Shown in pieces: positions 18,130 through 26,761 of a DNA stretch of 52,200 nucleotides. Source of the stretch: Caldilineaceae bacterium (lineage in GTDB: Bacteria > Chloroflexota > Anaerolineae > Caldilineales > Caldilineaceae); contig JAJDXQ010000039.1 in assembly GCA_022823185.1 (NCBI GenBank), forward strand, positions 1-52,200, written 5' to 3'. How positions within the stretch are numbered: the first letter of the stretch is position 1; every line of letters starts with the position of its first letter. A program made the position numbers and the translations under genes. The notes beneath the pieces are model-generated. The model saw only the letters and a program-made list of their open reading frames with translations, was not told where the DNA came from and searched no databases.

Positions 18130-19602
18130 ATGGCATCTGACACAAGCAGGAAATTCCCGCGCCTGGAGAGGCAGCTCTTTCTCGACAACGCCGACATCGC
18201 AAGCATCAAGGGCCTGACAAAGCGGATGCATCAGCCGAACAAGAAGGGTGCGGTCATTCGTTCGGACCCGCACATGGCGCTGCGAGCCGGCCCGGACGAC
18301 GGTGCCGCCTACCGGCCGCAGACGCGGACAGCGCCGGTATGGGATCCTGAGGCCAAGCTCTGGAAGTTCTGGACGATCGGGGCAAAAATCGATTGGTATA
18401 CCGGACGCTCCTCCTACCACGAAAGCCGCGACGGGCTGCACTGGTATCAGCCAACCGTGGGCCAATGGGAGTACCGGGGATCAACCGACAACAACCATGT
18501 CGCCATTCCCCTCGGCGGCGGGCACACGTCGGAAGTTCTGGGCGCTGTCTACGATGCCAGCGACCCGGACCCGGAGCGCCGATTCAAAGCGATCAGTTTC
18601 ATAATGGAGCCCGATCTTTCCATCATCTTCGCCGTATCTCCTGACGGGATTGAATGGAAGCGGATAGACGTGCCCGCTATTCTGTCGGGGGATGAACCGA
18701 ATTTCAGCTTTGACGCGGCCAACCATTGCTTCATCGCTACGGTCAAAGTGCGGGGCACGTACGGACGCTCGCACGCAGTGACCACGAGCGCAGATTTCCA
18801 CGAGTGGAGCGAACCGAAGCTGGTCTTCCAGGCGGATGACCATGATCAGGATTTGGCGCGGGAGGTGATCGCGCGGCGGCTCGCAAATCCCGCGCTGCAG
18901 CAAACAGTCGTCAACCACCCGGAAGAGCATGGCGTGGACGTCTATAATTTCGGCATATCGCGGTACGAGAGCCGTTACATCGGGTTCGCCTCGATGTTCC
19001 ACCACGTGGGACGCTCGGTTGACGGCCGCAATCACGACGGGTTCCACCATGTTCAGCTGGCCAGCAGCCAGGATATGTACACGTGGTTGCGGCAGGGGAG
19101 CAGGCGGCCATTTATCGACTCGTCGCCGCTGGGCGGCGGAGCATACGACACGCTGCAGATGCTCGGCCCTTCCCGCCCGGTCATACGCGATGATGAACTC
19201 TGGTTCTACTACACGGGCGTAAAGTTCCGGCGTCTCCCGCCGAAGTGGGACCCGGATCACGCTGCGATCTGTCTGGCCGTGCTGCGGCGGGACGGATTCG
19301 TCTCCCTCAGTGACATTAAGGAGGGCGGAGAGATGGTCACCGAGCCTTTCCATTGGGAAGGTGAGCAGCTCTATCTCAACGCGGTGGGCGATGACGGCGA
19401 GGTCAAGGTTGAACTGCTGGACGTCGACAGCGAGCCGTTGCCAGGATACAGTGGCGAAGAGGCTGGGGTTGCGCGTGAGGACAGCGTCCGGCACCAGGTC
19501 GTCTGGCCCGGACACAGCGGATTGCCGGATATTTCGGACGGGCCTTTCCGGCTGCGCTTTAGCCTGACCAACGCCGAGTTGTACAGCTACTGGTTCGAGT
19601 AG
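18130..19602 (+). CDS. Beta-propeller glycoside-hydrolase-like protein, second of a pair
   Basis: A 490-residue paralog of the preceding gene with the same order of segments: LERQLFLDNADI, VWDPEAKLWKFW, YHESRDGLHWYQP, GDEPNFSFDA, SRYESRYIGFASMFHH, DGFHHVQLASSQDM and a C-terminal LYSYWFE. The conserved acidic positions of the first copy are retained. It has a strong GGAGGAGGG ribosome binding site and no signal peptide. The clear divergence from its partner shows an old duplication, so the two may cleave different linkages or form a heteromer. As with its partner, the GH family is not recognised. Confidence 0.65.
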   Translation: MASDTSRKFPRLERQLFLDNADIASIKGLTKRMHQPNKKGAVIRSDPHMALRAGPDDGAAYRPQTRTAPVWDPEAKLWKFWTIGAKIDWYTGRSSYHESRDGLHWYQPTVGQWEYRGSTDNNHVAIPLGGGHTSEVLGAVYDASDPDPERRFKAISFIMEPDLSIIFAVSPDGIEWKRIDVPAILSGDEPNFSFDAANHCFIATVKVRGTYGRSHAVTTSADFHEWSEPKLVFQADDHDQDLAREVIARRLANPALQQTVVNHPEEHGVDVYNFGISRYESRYIGFASMFHHVGRSVDGRNHDGFHHVQLASSQDMYTWLRQGSRRPFIDSSPLGGGAYDTLQMLGPSRPVIRDDELWFYYTGVKFRRLPPKWDPDHAAICLAVLRRDGFVSLSDIKEGGEMVTEPFHWEGEQLYLNAVGDDGEVKVELLDVDSEPLPGYSGEEAGVAREDSVRHQVVWPGHSGLPDISDGPFRLRFSLTNAELYSYWFE

Positions 19603-19700
19603 TCCCTGTCGAGAAGACCAGCAGAACTTCAGACCCTAATCTTGAATTCAGCGCTGCCATAAAATGGAAGCAGAAATTTGGGTGGAGCAAGGAACGGAAA

Positions 19701-21029
19701 ATGGTTCAGACCACGACGACGATAGAACAGACCTATGCCTCGGAAACGCCAAGCTCGCGCGAGCAGTTCGATCGGGACCGCGAGTCGATGCCGGGCGGAG
19801 CCAAGGGAGCCTACTTTTACGCGCCCTATCCGATTACGATGCAGCGGGGCGAGGGCTGCTATCTGTATGACATTGACGAACGGCGGCGGGTTGACTTTGC
19901 CAACCACCACACCGGTCAGATCCTGGGCCACAACAACGCCGCGGTTCATGAAGCTGTCGAGGCGCAGTTGACCCGTGGCATTGCGCTGGGCGCGCCGACA
20001 GGAGCGGAAGGGGCGCTGGCGGAAGAGATGTGCAGCCGTGTGGCATCACTGGATAAGGTCCGATTCTGCAACTCGGGTACGGAAGCGTCGTTGCACGCGA
20101 TCCGCCTGGCGCGTGGATTCAGCGGCCGGCCGAAGATTGCCAAGATGGAGGGCGGGTACCACGGCAGCCATGACCTGGTGGAAGTCAGTGTTGCGCCGCC
20201 AGTGGACAAGGCTGGCCCTGAGGACGCGCCTCTGTCCGTGCCGACAGCGGGGGGCATGTCTCCCAACGCCCCTTCCGAGGTGATCGTTTTGCCCTTCAAC
20301 AATGAAGAGGCGTTGGAGCGGCTGGTTCGGCGCCATCGCGATGAACTGGCGTGTGTGATTCTCGACCCCAAGACAGGAATCCTGCCGGTCCGAAAGGAGT
20401 ATATTCAGGCCGTGCGCCGGGTAACTGAGGAGAACGATGTCCTGCTGATCCTCGACGAGGTGGTTGCGTTTCGCATCGCCCTGGGCGGCGCCCAAGAGTA
20501 CTACGGCATCAGTCCGGACCTGACGACGTTCGGCAAGCTGGTGGGAGGCGGATTCCCGGTGGGCGCATTCGGCGGCCGGGCTGACATCATGGATCTTTTC
20601 GACAACAGCGGCGAGCCGACCGGCTTCTTCCAGAGCGGCACGTTCAGTGCACACGCCGTGGTTATGGCGGCGGGTCTGGCTACTCTGAAGCAGTTGACGC
20701 CGAGCGCCTTCGAGCATCTGAATCGTTTGGGGCAACGCTTGCGCGCCGGGCTTGAAGATCTCAGCGCACGAATAGATACGCCGTTACAGTCGGTCGTCCT
20801 CGGCTCTCTGTTCAGCGTCTACTTCACCGACGAACCGCTGGTCGATTACCGCAGCCTGGCCGGCAACGACGGCGCAATGGCCCATCGCGTCTTTCTTTCG
20901 CTGCTCAACCAGGGATACTTCCTGAGCCAGGGGTTGTCGATGAACGCCCTCTCCCTGCCGATGGAGGATGAACATATAGACGGACTCCTGCTCGCCTTCG
21001 AAAATGCGATTGAACAAAGCAAGCAGTAG
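19701..21029 (+). CDS. Class III PLP aminotransferase, glutamate-1-semialdehyde 2,1-aminomutase-like
   Basis: This 442-residue protein has the GSA-aminomutase-like N-terminus (SMPGGAKGAYFYAPYPI, GEGCYLYDID), the segment RFCNSGTEASLHAIRLARG, the PLP-contacting LLILDEVVAFR, and the Schiff-base Lys279 in TTFGKLVGGGFPVGAFGG. Family members move or transfer an amino group. Here, among catabolic genes rather than haem genes, a transaminase on an amino sugar or amino acid is more likely than haem synthesis. The ATG is preceded by AAGGAA. It follows the two propeller genes and precedes the amidohydrolases. Confidence 0.88.
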   Translation: MVQTTTTIEQTYASETPSSREQFDRDRESMPGGAKGAYFYAPYPITMQRGEGCYLYDIDERRRVDFANHHTGQILGHNNAAVHEAVEAQLTRGIALGAPTGAEGALAEEMCSRVASLDKVRFCNSGTEASLHAIRLARGFSGRPKIAKMEGGYHGSHDLVEVSVAPPVDKAGPEDAPLSVPTAGGMSPNAPSEVIVLPFNNEEALERLVRRHRDELACVILDPKTGILPVRKEYIQAVRRVTEENDVLLILDEVVAFRIALGGAQEYYGISPDLTTFGKLVGGGFPVGAFGGRADIMDLFDNSGEPTGFFQSGTFSAHAVVMAAGLATLKQLTPSAFEHLNRLGQRLRAGLEDLSARIDTPLQSVVLGSLFSVYFTDEPLVDYRSLAGNDGAMAHRVFLSLLNQGYFLSQGLSMNALSLPMEDEHIDGLLLAFENAIEQSKQ

Positions 21030-21043
21030 CGGCAACCTTTCCA

Positions 21044-21073
21044 GCCTGCCTTTTCCCTTCGACGGCGGCAGGC
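21044..21073 (+). other. Inverted repeat after the aminotransferase
   Basis: GCCTGCC (21044-21050) pairs with GGCAGGC (21067-21073) across a 16-base loop; no T tract follows. A possible intercistronic hairpin. Confidence 0.4.
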
Positions 21074-21133
21074 CATAGGAGCGACAAGACACCGGCCTGA
21101 GGCCACCCACCCCTGCTGTTGAAAGGACCAACC

Positions 21134-22654
21134 ATGTACGCAATCGACTTTATTTCCGAATTCAGCGTCAATCGGATTCCTGAGCCGGATACGACGTTGG
21201 AGGCGTTGCTGCGTCAGACGGAGGAGCACGACACAACCCTGACGCTGACAACATCGCGGCGCGGCCTGGTCAACCAGGTTAACCCGGAAGCCGTAGCGGA
21301 GACCCTCGAAATCGTTGCCCAACATCCCCGGCTTCTGGCCGTGGGCACGCTCGACCCCCGCTACTTCCTCAACTGGCGAGACGACCTGCAGACTTGCGTG
21401 GAAGGCGGATGCGTTGCGATCCGCTTCGCGCCTGGACCGCAGAACTGGAGTCCCGAAACACTGGTGTTTGAGCATATGGTCGAGGCGATCGGCCAGGCCG
21501 GACTGCCGATCATCGTTGACTTCAAGGGATCTTCTGAAGCGCTGAGTTGGATCCGCAAGGTGGCGGAGGTCTGCCACAGGCATGACGTAAACGTTGTGAT
21601 GAACGAGGTCAGCTACGCGCACATGGGCGAGTTGATCACGGTCATGCAGGTGTATACGAATGTCTACGCCGCGATTCGCTGGCTGTGCCTGGCGGACGGC
21701 CTGGAGGTGATGGTCGAGGCCGGGATAGGCGACAGGCTGCTTTACGGCAGCAACTCGCCGAAGTATTCGATTCGGTCGCTGCGTAACCAGATATTCATGG
21801 CCAAGATCTCAGACGAACAGAGACAGGCGATCCTCGGCGGCAACGCGCTGCGCCTGCTGGATATGGACATCGAGGATTTGCCGGTCGAGCCGCAGTTGAT
21901 CAAGGCGGAGGCGGATTTGCCTGAGGAGCCGATCATTGACATCCACGCGCATGTGTCAGGCTTCCACTGCGCGGAGCCTTTCAACACGCGCACTGAGTCG
22001 AACGTACCGGAGATGACCGAGCGGTGCAACATCCAGTACACCTTTGTGTCCTCCTACAACGCCATCAACTATGACATGTGTGAAGGGAATGCCGACACAC
22101 AGGCCTTCCTCGACCGCTACCCGAATCTGCGCGGCTATATCGCGATTGACCCGCGCGACCTTGCCGGTTCGGTCGGGCAGATGGAACGTTACTTCCAGGA
22201 TCCCAGATTCGTGGGAGTGAAGCTATACTGCCCATTCGGCGGAAACATGGCGACCAAGCGCATGCAGGACCTGCTGGACGAAATCGCAAAGTTTGGCCGG
22301 CCTGTCAAGATCCACATGGATGAAGGCGGTTCGCCTTATCCAGGTGTGCGGTCTGCGGCGGAGCGCAATCCCGACCTGGTAATCATCAAAGCGCACGGGG
22401 ACGATGTCGAGGGCGCACGCCAGGTCGTTGACCTGCCAAACGTTTACTTTGAATTCTGCAGCAGTGGCATCAATGCGGGCACGATCCGCCGCTCGATGGA
22501 TATACTTGGGCCGGAGAGGATTCTGTTCGGCACAGACCAGCCGCTCTTTGCGCCGTGGTTTGAGTACGGCGCCTATGTTGACGCGATTCAGACGCAGCGG
22601 GAGGCCGATCTCATTTTCCGCGAGAACGCGAGAAGAATTTTCAGACTGGACTGA
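21134..22654 (+). CDS. Two-domain amidohydrolase: degenerate N-half fused to an intact C-half
   Basis: This 506-residue protein consists of two amidohydrolase_2-like barrels. The C-terminal half (from about residue 262) has the metal-binding HxH at His271/His273 (IIDIHAHV), a KIHMDEGG strand, IIKAHGDD and the catalytic Asp in LFGTDQP. The N-terminal half (about 1-258) has the same layout and ends in the same way (AILGGNALRLL), but the HxH position reads IDFISEF and the catalytic Asp position reads YGSNSP. It is therefore probably a non-catalytic partner domain. The ATG at 21134 follows GAAAGGA. Such enzymes hydrolyse or decarboxylate cyclic or acidic compounds; the substrate is unknown. Compare the overlapping pair at 24009-25515. 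Confidence 0.82.
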   Translation: MYAIDFISEFSVNRIPEPDTTLEALLRQTEEHDTTLTLTTSRRGLVNQVNPEAVAETLEIVAQHPRLLAVGTLDPRYFLNWRDDLQTCVEGGCVAIRFAPGPQNWSPETLVFEHMVEAIGQAGLPIIVDFKGSSEALSWIRKVAEVCHRHDVNVVMNEVSYAHMGELITVMQVYTNVYAAIRWLCLADGLEVMVEAGIGDRLLYGSNSPKYSIRSLRNQIFMAKISDEQRQAILGGNALRLLDMDIEDLPVEPQLIKAEADLPEEPIIDIHAHVSGFHCAEPFNTRTESNVPEMTERCNIQYTFVSSYNAINYDMCEGNADTQAFLDRYPNLRGYIAIDPRDLAGSVGQMERYFQDPRFVGVKLYCPFGGNMATKRMQDLLDEIAKFGRPVKIHMDEGGSPYPGVRSAAERNPDLVIIKAHGDDVEGARQVVDLPNVYFEFCSSGINAGTIRRSMDILGPERILFGTDQPLFAPWFEYGAYVDAIQTQREADLIFRENARRIFRLD

Positions 22655-22764
22655 CGCCTGAGCGCGGCTGATGCATGCGTCGCAGACGTTCGCCCCGAAA
22701 CGGCTTGCAAGGCAGACTGACTGAATGGATAACACGGCCGAACGATTACAAGGAGATGCCTGAT

Positions 22765-23997
22765 ATGGCCATCGCAATCGAACGAAATTCACCGCCGGTT
22801 CGCAGCGGCTCGTTTGGTCCCCAGTGGGACATGGGCGACGAGGAGATAAACGAGCTGATCGAGGTGATCCGCTCCGGGAAGTTGAACCGGCTGAGCGGCA
22901 ACAAGGTCGACCAGTTTGAGAGGGACTTCGCGGAAATGAACGGAGTCAAGTATGCCCAGGCGGTTACGTCGGGCACGGCTGCGGTGCATACGGCCGTGGG
23001 CACGATTGACCCTAATCCCGGCGACGAGATCATCACGACCAGCATCACCGATATGGGCACGATCATCGGTATCCTGTACCAGAACGCGGTGCCTGTCTTC
23101 GCTGACATCGATCCCAAGACCGGTAATCTCGATATCGAGGATGTCGAAGCCAAGATTACCGAACGCACCAAGGCAATCATCGTCGTGCATCTCTTTGGCA
23201 ATCCTGCCCCGATGGAGGCCTATGTTGCGCTGGCGCGCAAGCACAACCTTTTCTTGATTGAGGACTGCGCGCAGGCTCAGCTGGCCGAGTACGGGGGACG
23301 GCCGGTTGGCACCTGGGGCGATTTCGGCTGCTACAGCTTTGGCGGCAAGCACATGACGACCGGCGACGGCGGCATGGTGATCAGCAACCGGGACGACCTG
23401 GCGGAGCGGCTGAAATGGTTTGCGGACAAGGGCAATCCTCGCAGTCCGGTCTATGAGCATTACTATCTGGCGCCGAACTATCGCATGACCGACCTTCAGG
23501 GCGCGGTCGGGGTCGCCCAGCTCAAGAAAGTGACCGACGCGGTGCGCCGCAAGCAGTGGGTCGCTAACCACCTGAATGAGGTCGTCGACGGTGAAGCGGG
23601 TCTTTCATTGCAGCCCGTCCTGCCGGAAGCGACGCATTCGTACTGGGTCTACGGCTTTCATGTGGATGCTGCAACGATGGGCGCAACGGCAGAGCAGTTT
23701 GCGGCGGCGCTGCAGGCGGAGGGCGTGCCGGCCAACTCGCCCTACATGGTCTATCCGGTCTACAAGTACCCGGTTATGGCACAGCAGCGGGCTTACGGGA
23801 CAGCTGATTTCTCCTATGCCGGCGAGAAGGCGGCAGCGATGGACTACGGCTCGCTGTCTCTGCCGGGCGGGGAGAGTTTCCTGGAGACGGCGGTTGTGAT
23901 GCCGATGAGCCCTTCCTATACGGACCAGGACGCGGCAGACTTCAGTACAGCGATCAAAAAGGTCGGTGACTATTACCGGTCGAAACTGTCCAGATAG
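22765..23997 (+). CDS. DegT/DnrJ/EryC1/StrS family aminotransferase
   Basis: This 410-residue PLP enzyme has the N-terminal segment FGPQWDMGDEEI, the TSGTAAVH cofactor phosphate region, LIEDCAQAQLAEY, and the Schiff-base Lys195 in GGKHMTTGDGG. The family converts keto-sugars or cyclitols to amino sugars and sometimes works in reverse. An upstream in-frame ATG at 22756 overlaps the AAGGAG site, so the ATG at 22765, about nine bases from it, is chosen. It sits between amidohydrolase genes, which suggests joint processing of an amino-sugar or cyclitol derivative. A paralog occurs at 41472-42764 on the other strand. Confidence 0.9.
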   Translation: MAIAIERNSPPVRSGSFGPQWDMGDEEINELIEVIRSGKLNRLSGNKVDQFERDFAEMNGVKYAQAVTSGTAAVHTAVGTIDPNPGDEIITTSITDMGTIIGILYQNAVPVFADIDPKTGNLDIEDVEAKITERTKAIIVVHLFGNPAPMEAYVALARKHNLFLIEDCAQAQLAEYGGRPVGTWGDFGCYSFGGKHMTTGDGGMVISNRDDLAERLKWFADKGNPRSPVYEHYYLAPNYRMTDLQGAVGVAQLKKVTDAVRRKQWVANHLNEVVDGEAGLSLQPVLPEATHSYWVYGFHVDAATMGATAEQFAAALQAEGVPANSPYMVYPVYKYPVMAQQRAYGTADFSYAGEKAAAMDYGSLSLPGGESFLETAVVMPMSPSYTDQDAADFSTAIKKVGDYYRSKLSR

Positions 23998-24008
23998 GGC
24001 GGCAATCC

Positions 24009-24773
24009 ATGTCAATTCAATTCACGTTCCGACCGCGTGTACCCATTTTCGACGCGAACGTCCGGGTAGGCGATCTGCACTATCAACCCTCGCCTTGCCG
24101 CAATCGGGAGCAGTTACTGGCAGAGATGGACCGGCACGGGGTCGAGAAGGCGCTGATTTACCACGCTCAGACGGAGGAAGTCAGCCCGATCGACGGCAAT
24201 GGTTTTCTGGAAGAGTGGCTGGAAGATGACCGTCTCTTTCCCCAATGGTCAGTCACGCCTACACCCGATTCGATGGCGCAGATAGAGGCGTTACACGAGC
24301 AAGGGCGCGTGCATAATGTTCGTCTGCACAATGCGCGCGCGGTCGGGCTTCCTTTTCGACCGTGGGCGTGCGGACCGATGCTCTCGTGGCTGAGCGAGAA
24401 CCGGATTCCTCTCTGGATTCCTCTGCCCGATGCGGATGCTGACGAACTGGCGATGACGTTGAGCGCCTTTCCCGATCTGGTTACTGTCCTGGTCGGCGCG
24501 CATTACACGCACGCTCTGTGGGTGCGGCCGCTGATGACCACGCTCCCGAATGCGTACCTGGAGTTGAGCCGCATTGAGCCCCTGGGCGAGGTGGAGGCGC
24601 TCTGCGCTGAATATGGCGCGGAGCGGTTCGTTTACGGATCCTGGTACGACCGCTTGGCGATGGGAACGATGCTCTTCTACCTTCACCATACCGACCTCAG
24701 CGAGGCGGAGTTGGAACTGATCTGCGCGGGAAATCTGCTACGCATACTGCAGGGAGAGGGCCGGCATGATTGA
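24009..24773 (+). CDS. Amidohydrolase-like protein lacking the metal site
   Basis: A 254-residue barrel-type protein with amidohydrolase_2 layout (REQLLAEMDRHGVEKALIYH; final LSEAELELICAGNLLRIL), but the N-terminal HxH is replaced by IFDANVRVG and the catalytic Asp position reads VYGSWYD. It is therefore unlikely to hydrolyse anything by the family mechanism. It is about the same length as the degenerate N-half of the fusion protein at 21134. Its 3' end overlaps the next gene, an intact amidohydrolase, by eight bases. A pseudoenzyme partner that shapes or stabilises the active subunit is the simplest inference. The ribosome binding site is weak. Confidence 0.75.
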   Translation: MSIQFTFRPRVPIFDANVRVGDLHYQPSPCRNREQLLAEMDRHGVEKALIYHAQTEEVSPIDGNGFLEEWLEDDRLFPQWSVTPTPDSMAQIEALHEQGRVHNVRLHNARAVGLPFRPWACGPMLSWLSENRIPLWIPLPDADADELAMTLSAFPDLVTVLVGAHYTHALWVRPLMTTLPNAYLELSRIEPLGEVEALCAEYGAERFVYGSWYDRLAMGTMLFYLHHTDLSEAELELICAGNLLRILQGEGRHD

Positions 24774-25515
24774 AGAACAGAGGGTGATCGACTTCCACGG
24801 CCATACAGGCCGCCTTGACCTCTACAACGGGGTCGATGATCCGGCGTTGATTCTGCGGGCGATGGACAGGGTGGGCATCGACGTCTCCTGCGTTTTCAAC
24901 ATCTTCCACCCAGACGGCACAACCGGCAATGACATAACGGCCCGTTTTGTTAAGGACCATCCGGACCGGTTTGTCGGGTTTGCTTATGTTTCGCCGATGA
25001 TGGCGGAGGGCATGGTGGCCGAACTGACGCGGGCAGTTGACGAGCTCGGTCTGGTTGCCATCAAACTGTATCCGCCCTATACGCAGTGGGACCTGAACGA
25101 ACCGATATGGCATCCGATTTATGAGTTTGCCGATGATCGCGGCCTGGCGATTATTTTCCACACGGGCACGGACGCGCATTCCCACCCAGGCCTGCTGGCG
25201 GACTGTGCGGCAAAGTTTCCAAATGCCAACTTTGTTTCCGGGCACGCGGGAAATGTGGCAGAGCCGCGGGCGGCCGCGATCAGGGCGGCGCAGGACTATC
25301 CGAACATCTATCTGGAGACATGCTCGACCTTTCGCACACCGGGCGTCATTGAGCAGCTGGTGAATGAGGCGGGGGCGGACCGGGTTCTGTTCGGGTCGGA
25401 CATCGCTCTGATGGATTCGCGGCCGCAGTTGGGCAAGATCATTACCGCCGACATCTCGGATGAGGCGAAGCGGCTGGTGTGCGGCGGCAACGCGGCGCGG
25501 CTGTTGGGCATTTGA
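24766..25515 (+). CDS. Amidohydrolase, intact metal site
   Basis: A 249-residue compact amidohydrolase_2 protein. HxH is present at His11/His13 (VIDFHGHTG), followed by AIKLYPPY, the metal or substrate His in IIFHTGTDAHSHPG, a VSGHAGN segment and the catalytic Asp in LFGSDIALMD. It overlaps the degenerate gene upstream by eight bases, which implies translational coupling and fixed stoichiometry. It corresponds in size and features to the C-half of the fusion at 21134-22654. Cytoplasmic; substrate unknown. Confidence 0.85.
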   Translation: MIEEQRVIDFHGHTGRLDLYNGVDDPALILRAMDRVGIDVSCVFNIFHPDGTTGNDITARFVKDHPDRFVGFAYVSPMMAEGMVAELTRAVDELGLVAIKLYPPYTQWDLNEPIWHPIYEFADDRGLAIIFHTGTDAHSHPGLLADCAAKFPNANFVSGHAGNVAEPRAAAIRAAQDYPNIYLETCSTFRTPGVIEQLVNEAGADRVLFGSDIALMDSRPQLGKIITADISDEAKRLVCGGNAARLLGI

Positions 25516-25623
25516 AGCAGTTCGGGGTGGAGCGTTTAACTTAACAGAAGCGCCGATTACAGATCGAGCAGGAGCAAGCGAGTTGCCTGTGTTTCCATGA
25601 TGCAGCCGGTGGGAGGTCAGTTC

Positions 25624-26628
25624 ATGGACTACAGTGAATCCGATCGCGAATTCTGGGAAGATGAGCTGGCGGACTTCGTCCCGCAAAGAGTTTTTGATGC
25701 CCACTGCCATCTGTTCGACGGGGCGGATATGCGGCCTGACGCGCCGGCAACGACGCGGTCGTATGCCGACCTGGAGACATTGAGGGCATGGGGCCGTCTC
25801 ATGTTTCCGGGACGGCGCATGAACTTCCTGCTACTTGGTATGCCCAAGGTCGGCATTGACGTGGAAAAGCATACTGACATGCTTGCCGGGCAGGTCGCCC
25901 AGGACCCTTCCTCCCGGGCCAATCGCCTGGTCACTCCTTCGTGTAACATCTCTCGTATTGAAGAAGATATAGAACGGCCCGGCTTTATCGGGCTAAAGCC
26001 CTATCGTGTTTTCTCTTCAACCGGCGATACGGACTACTGCAGGATTCACGAGTTTCTGACGCACGAACAGATGGAGCTTGCCAACGACCGCGGCCTATGG
26101 GTGACGATGCATCTGTCGCGGCCGGGGGGTTGCGCGGATGAGGAGAACCTGGCAGACCTCGAGGAATACACGACGCGCCGCTATCCCCGGATAAAATGGA
26201 TCCTCGCGCATTGCGCTCGCAGCTTCACGTACTGGCCAATACGGGAGGCAATCGACCGCTTGCGAGACATGCCAAATATTTGGTATGATCTGTCAGCGGT
26301 CACGACCATGCCTCCCTTTTTGACGTTGTTCCGAAAGGAAGATCTGAAGCGGATCTTCTACGGTTCGGATGGTGTCGACTCAGCTTTCTTTCACGGCAAG
26401 TATGTTCCGTTCGGGCGATACTGGTATCAAGTGGAGCCCAACGAGGAGCATTTCAGTTTTGCCCACACGGACGCGCGTCCGGTTCTGTGCATATACGAAC
26501 AGATAATGGCCATGAAACAGGCCGCAGAGATTGCGGAACTTTCCCGGGATGATATCGAAGGAATCTTCTGGCGGAATGCACTCGAGGCATTTCAGATTGA
26601 CCCCTCGGTCGAGAATTCGGCCGCATGA
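25624..26628 (+). CDS. Amidohydrolase family protein
   Basis: This 334-residue protein has HxH at His27/His29 (VFDAHCHLFDG), FIGLKPYRVF, VTMHLSRPGG, WILAHCARSF and a catalytic-Asp segment IFYGSDGVDSAFFHG. It is longer than the two neighbouring single-barrel genes because of insertions after the first strands and belongs to another branch of the family. The frame is open from 25597, but the ATG at 25624 has GGGAGG (25611-25616) seven bases upstream. Last gene of the aminotransferase/amidohydrolase run; 133 bases separate it from the peptidase gene. Confidence 0.82.
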   Translation: MDYSESDREFWEDELADFVPQRVFDAHCHLFDGADMRPDAPATTRSYADLETLRAWGRLMFPGRRMNFLLLGMPKVGIDVEKHTDMLAGQVAQDPSSRANRLVTPSCNISRIEEDIERPGFIGLKPYRVFSSTGDTDYCRIHEFLTHEQMELANDRGLWVTMHLSRPGGCADEENLADLEEYTTRRYPRIKWILAHCARSFTYWPIREAIDRLRDMPNIWYDLSAVTTMPPFLTLFRKEDLKRIFYGSDGVDSAFFHGKYVPFGRYWYQVEPNEEHFSFAHTDARPVLCIYEQIMAMKQAAEIAELSRDDIEGIFWRNALEAFQIDPSVENSAA

Positions 26629-26646
26629 AGGTTGTACTGCCGCCGT

Positions 26647-26668
26647 CTAGTGCAGTGACGTTCACTAG
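26647..26668. promoter_or_regulatory. Imperfect palindrome, possible operator
   Basis: CTAGTG at 26647-26652 and CACTAG at 26663-26668 form a palindrome with seven of eight outer pairs matched and a core GTGACGTTCAC that is itself symmetric. It lies in the intergenic region before the M14-like peptidase gene and could be an operator for a repressor encoded outside this window. No promoter boxes are clear around it. Confidence 0.3.
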
Positions 26669-26761
26669 GCGCCGTGTGGATGCGAAACCAGGAATGGCAT
26701 ACAGGAGGAACGAACGAAACGTAGCGACTGCCTGAACTGATAATCGAAATAGGATAAGCCT

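Noticed and set aside
19701..21029. Haem-pathway HemL
   Set aside because: Similarity to glutamate-1-semialdehyde aminomutase is clear, but no haem genes are near and the context is catabolic, so no gene symbol is given.
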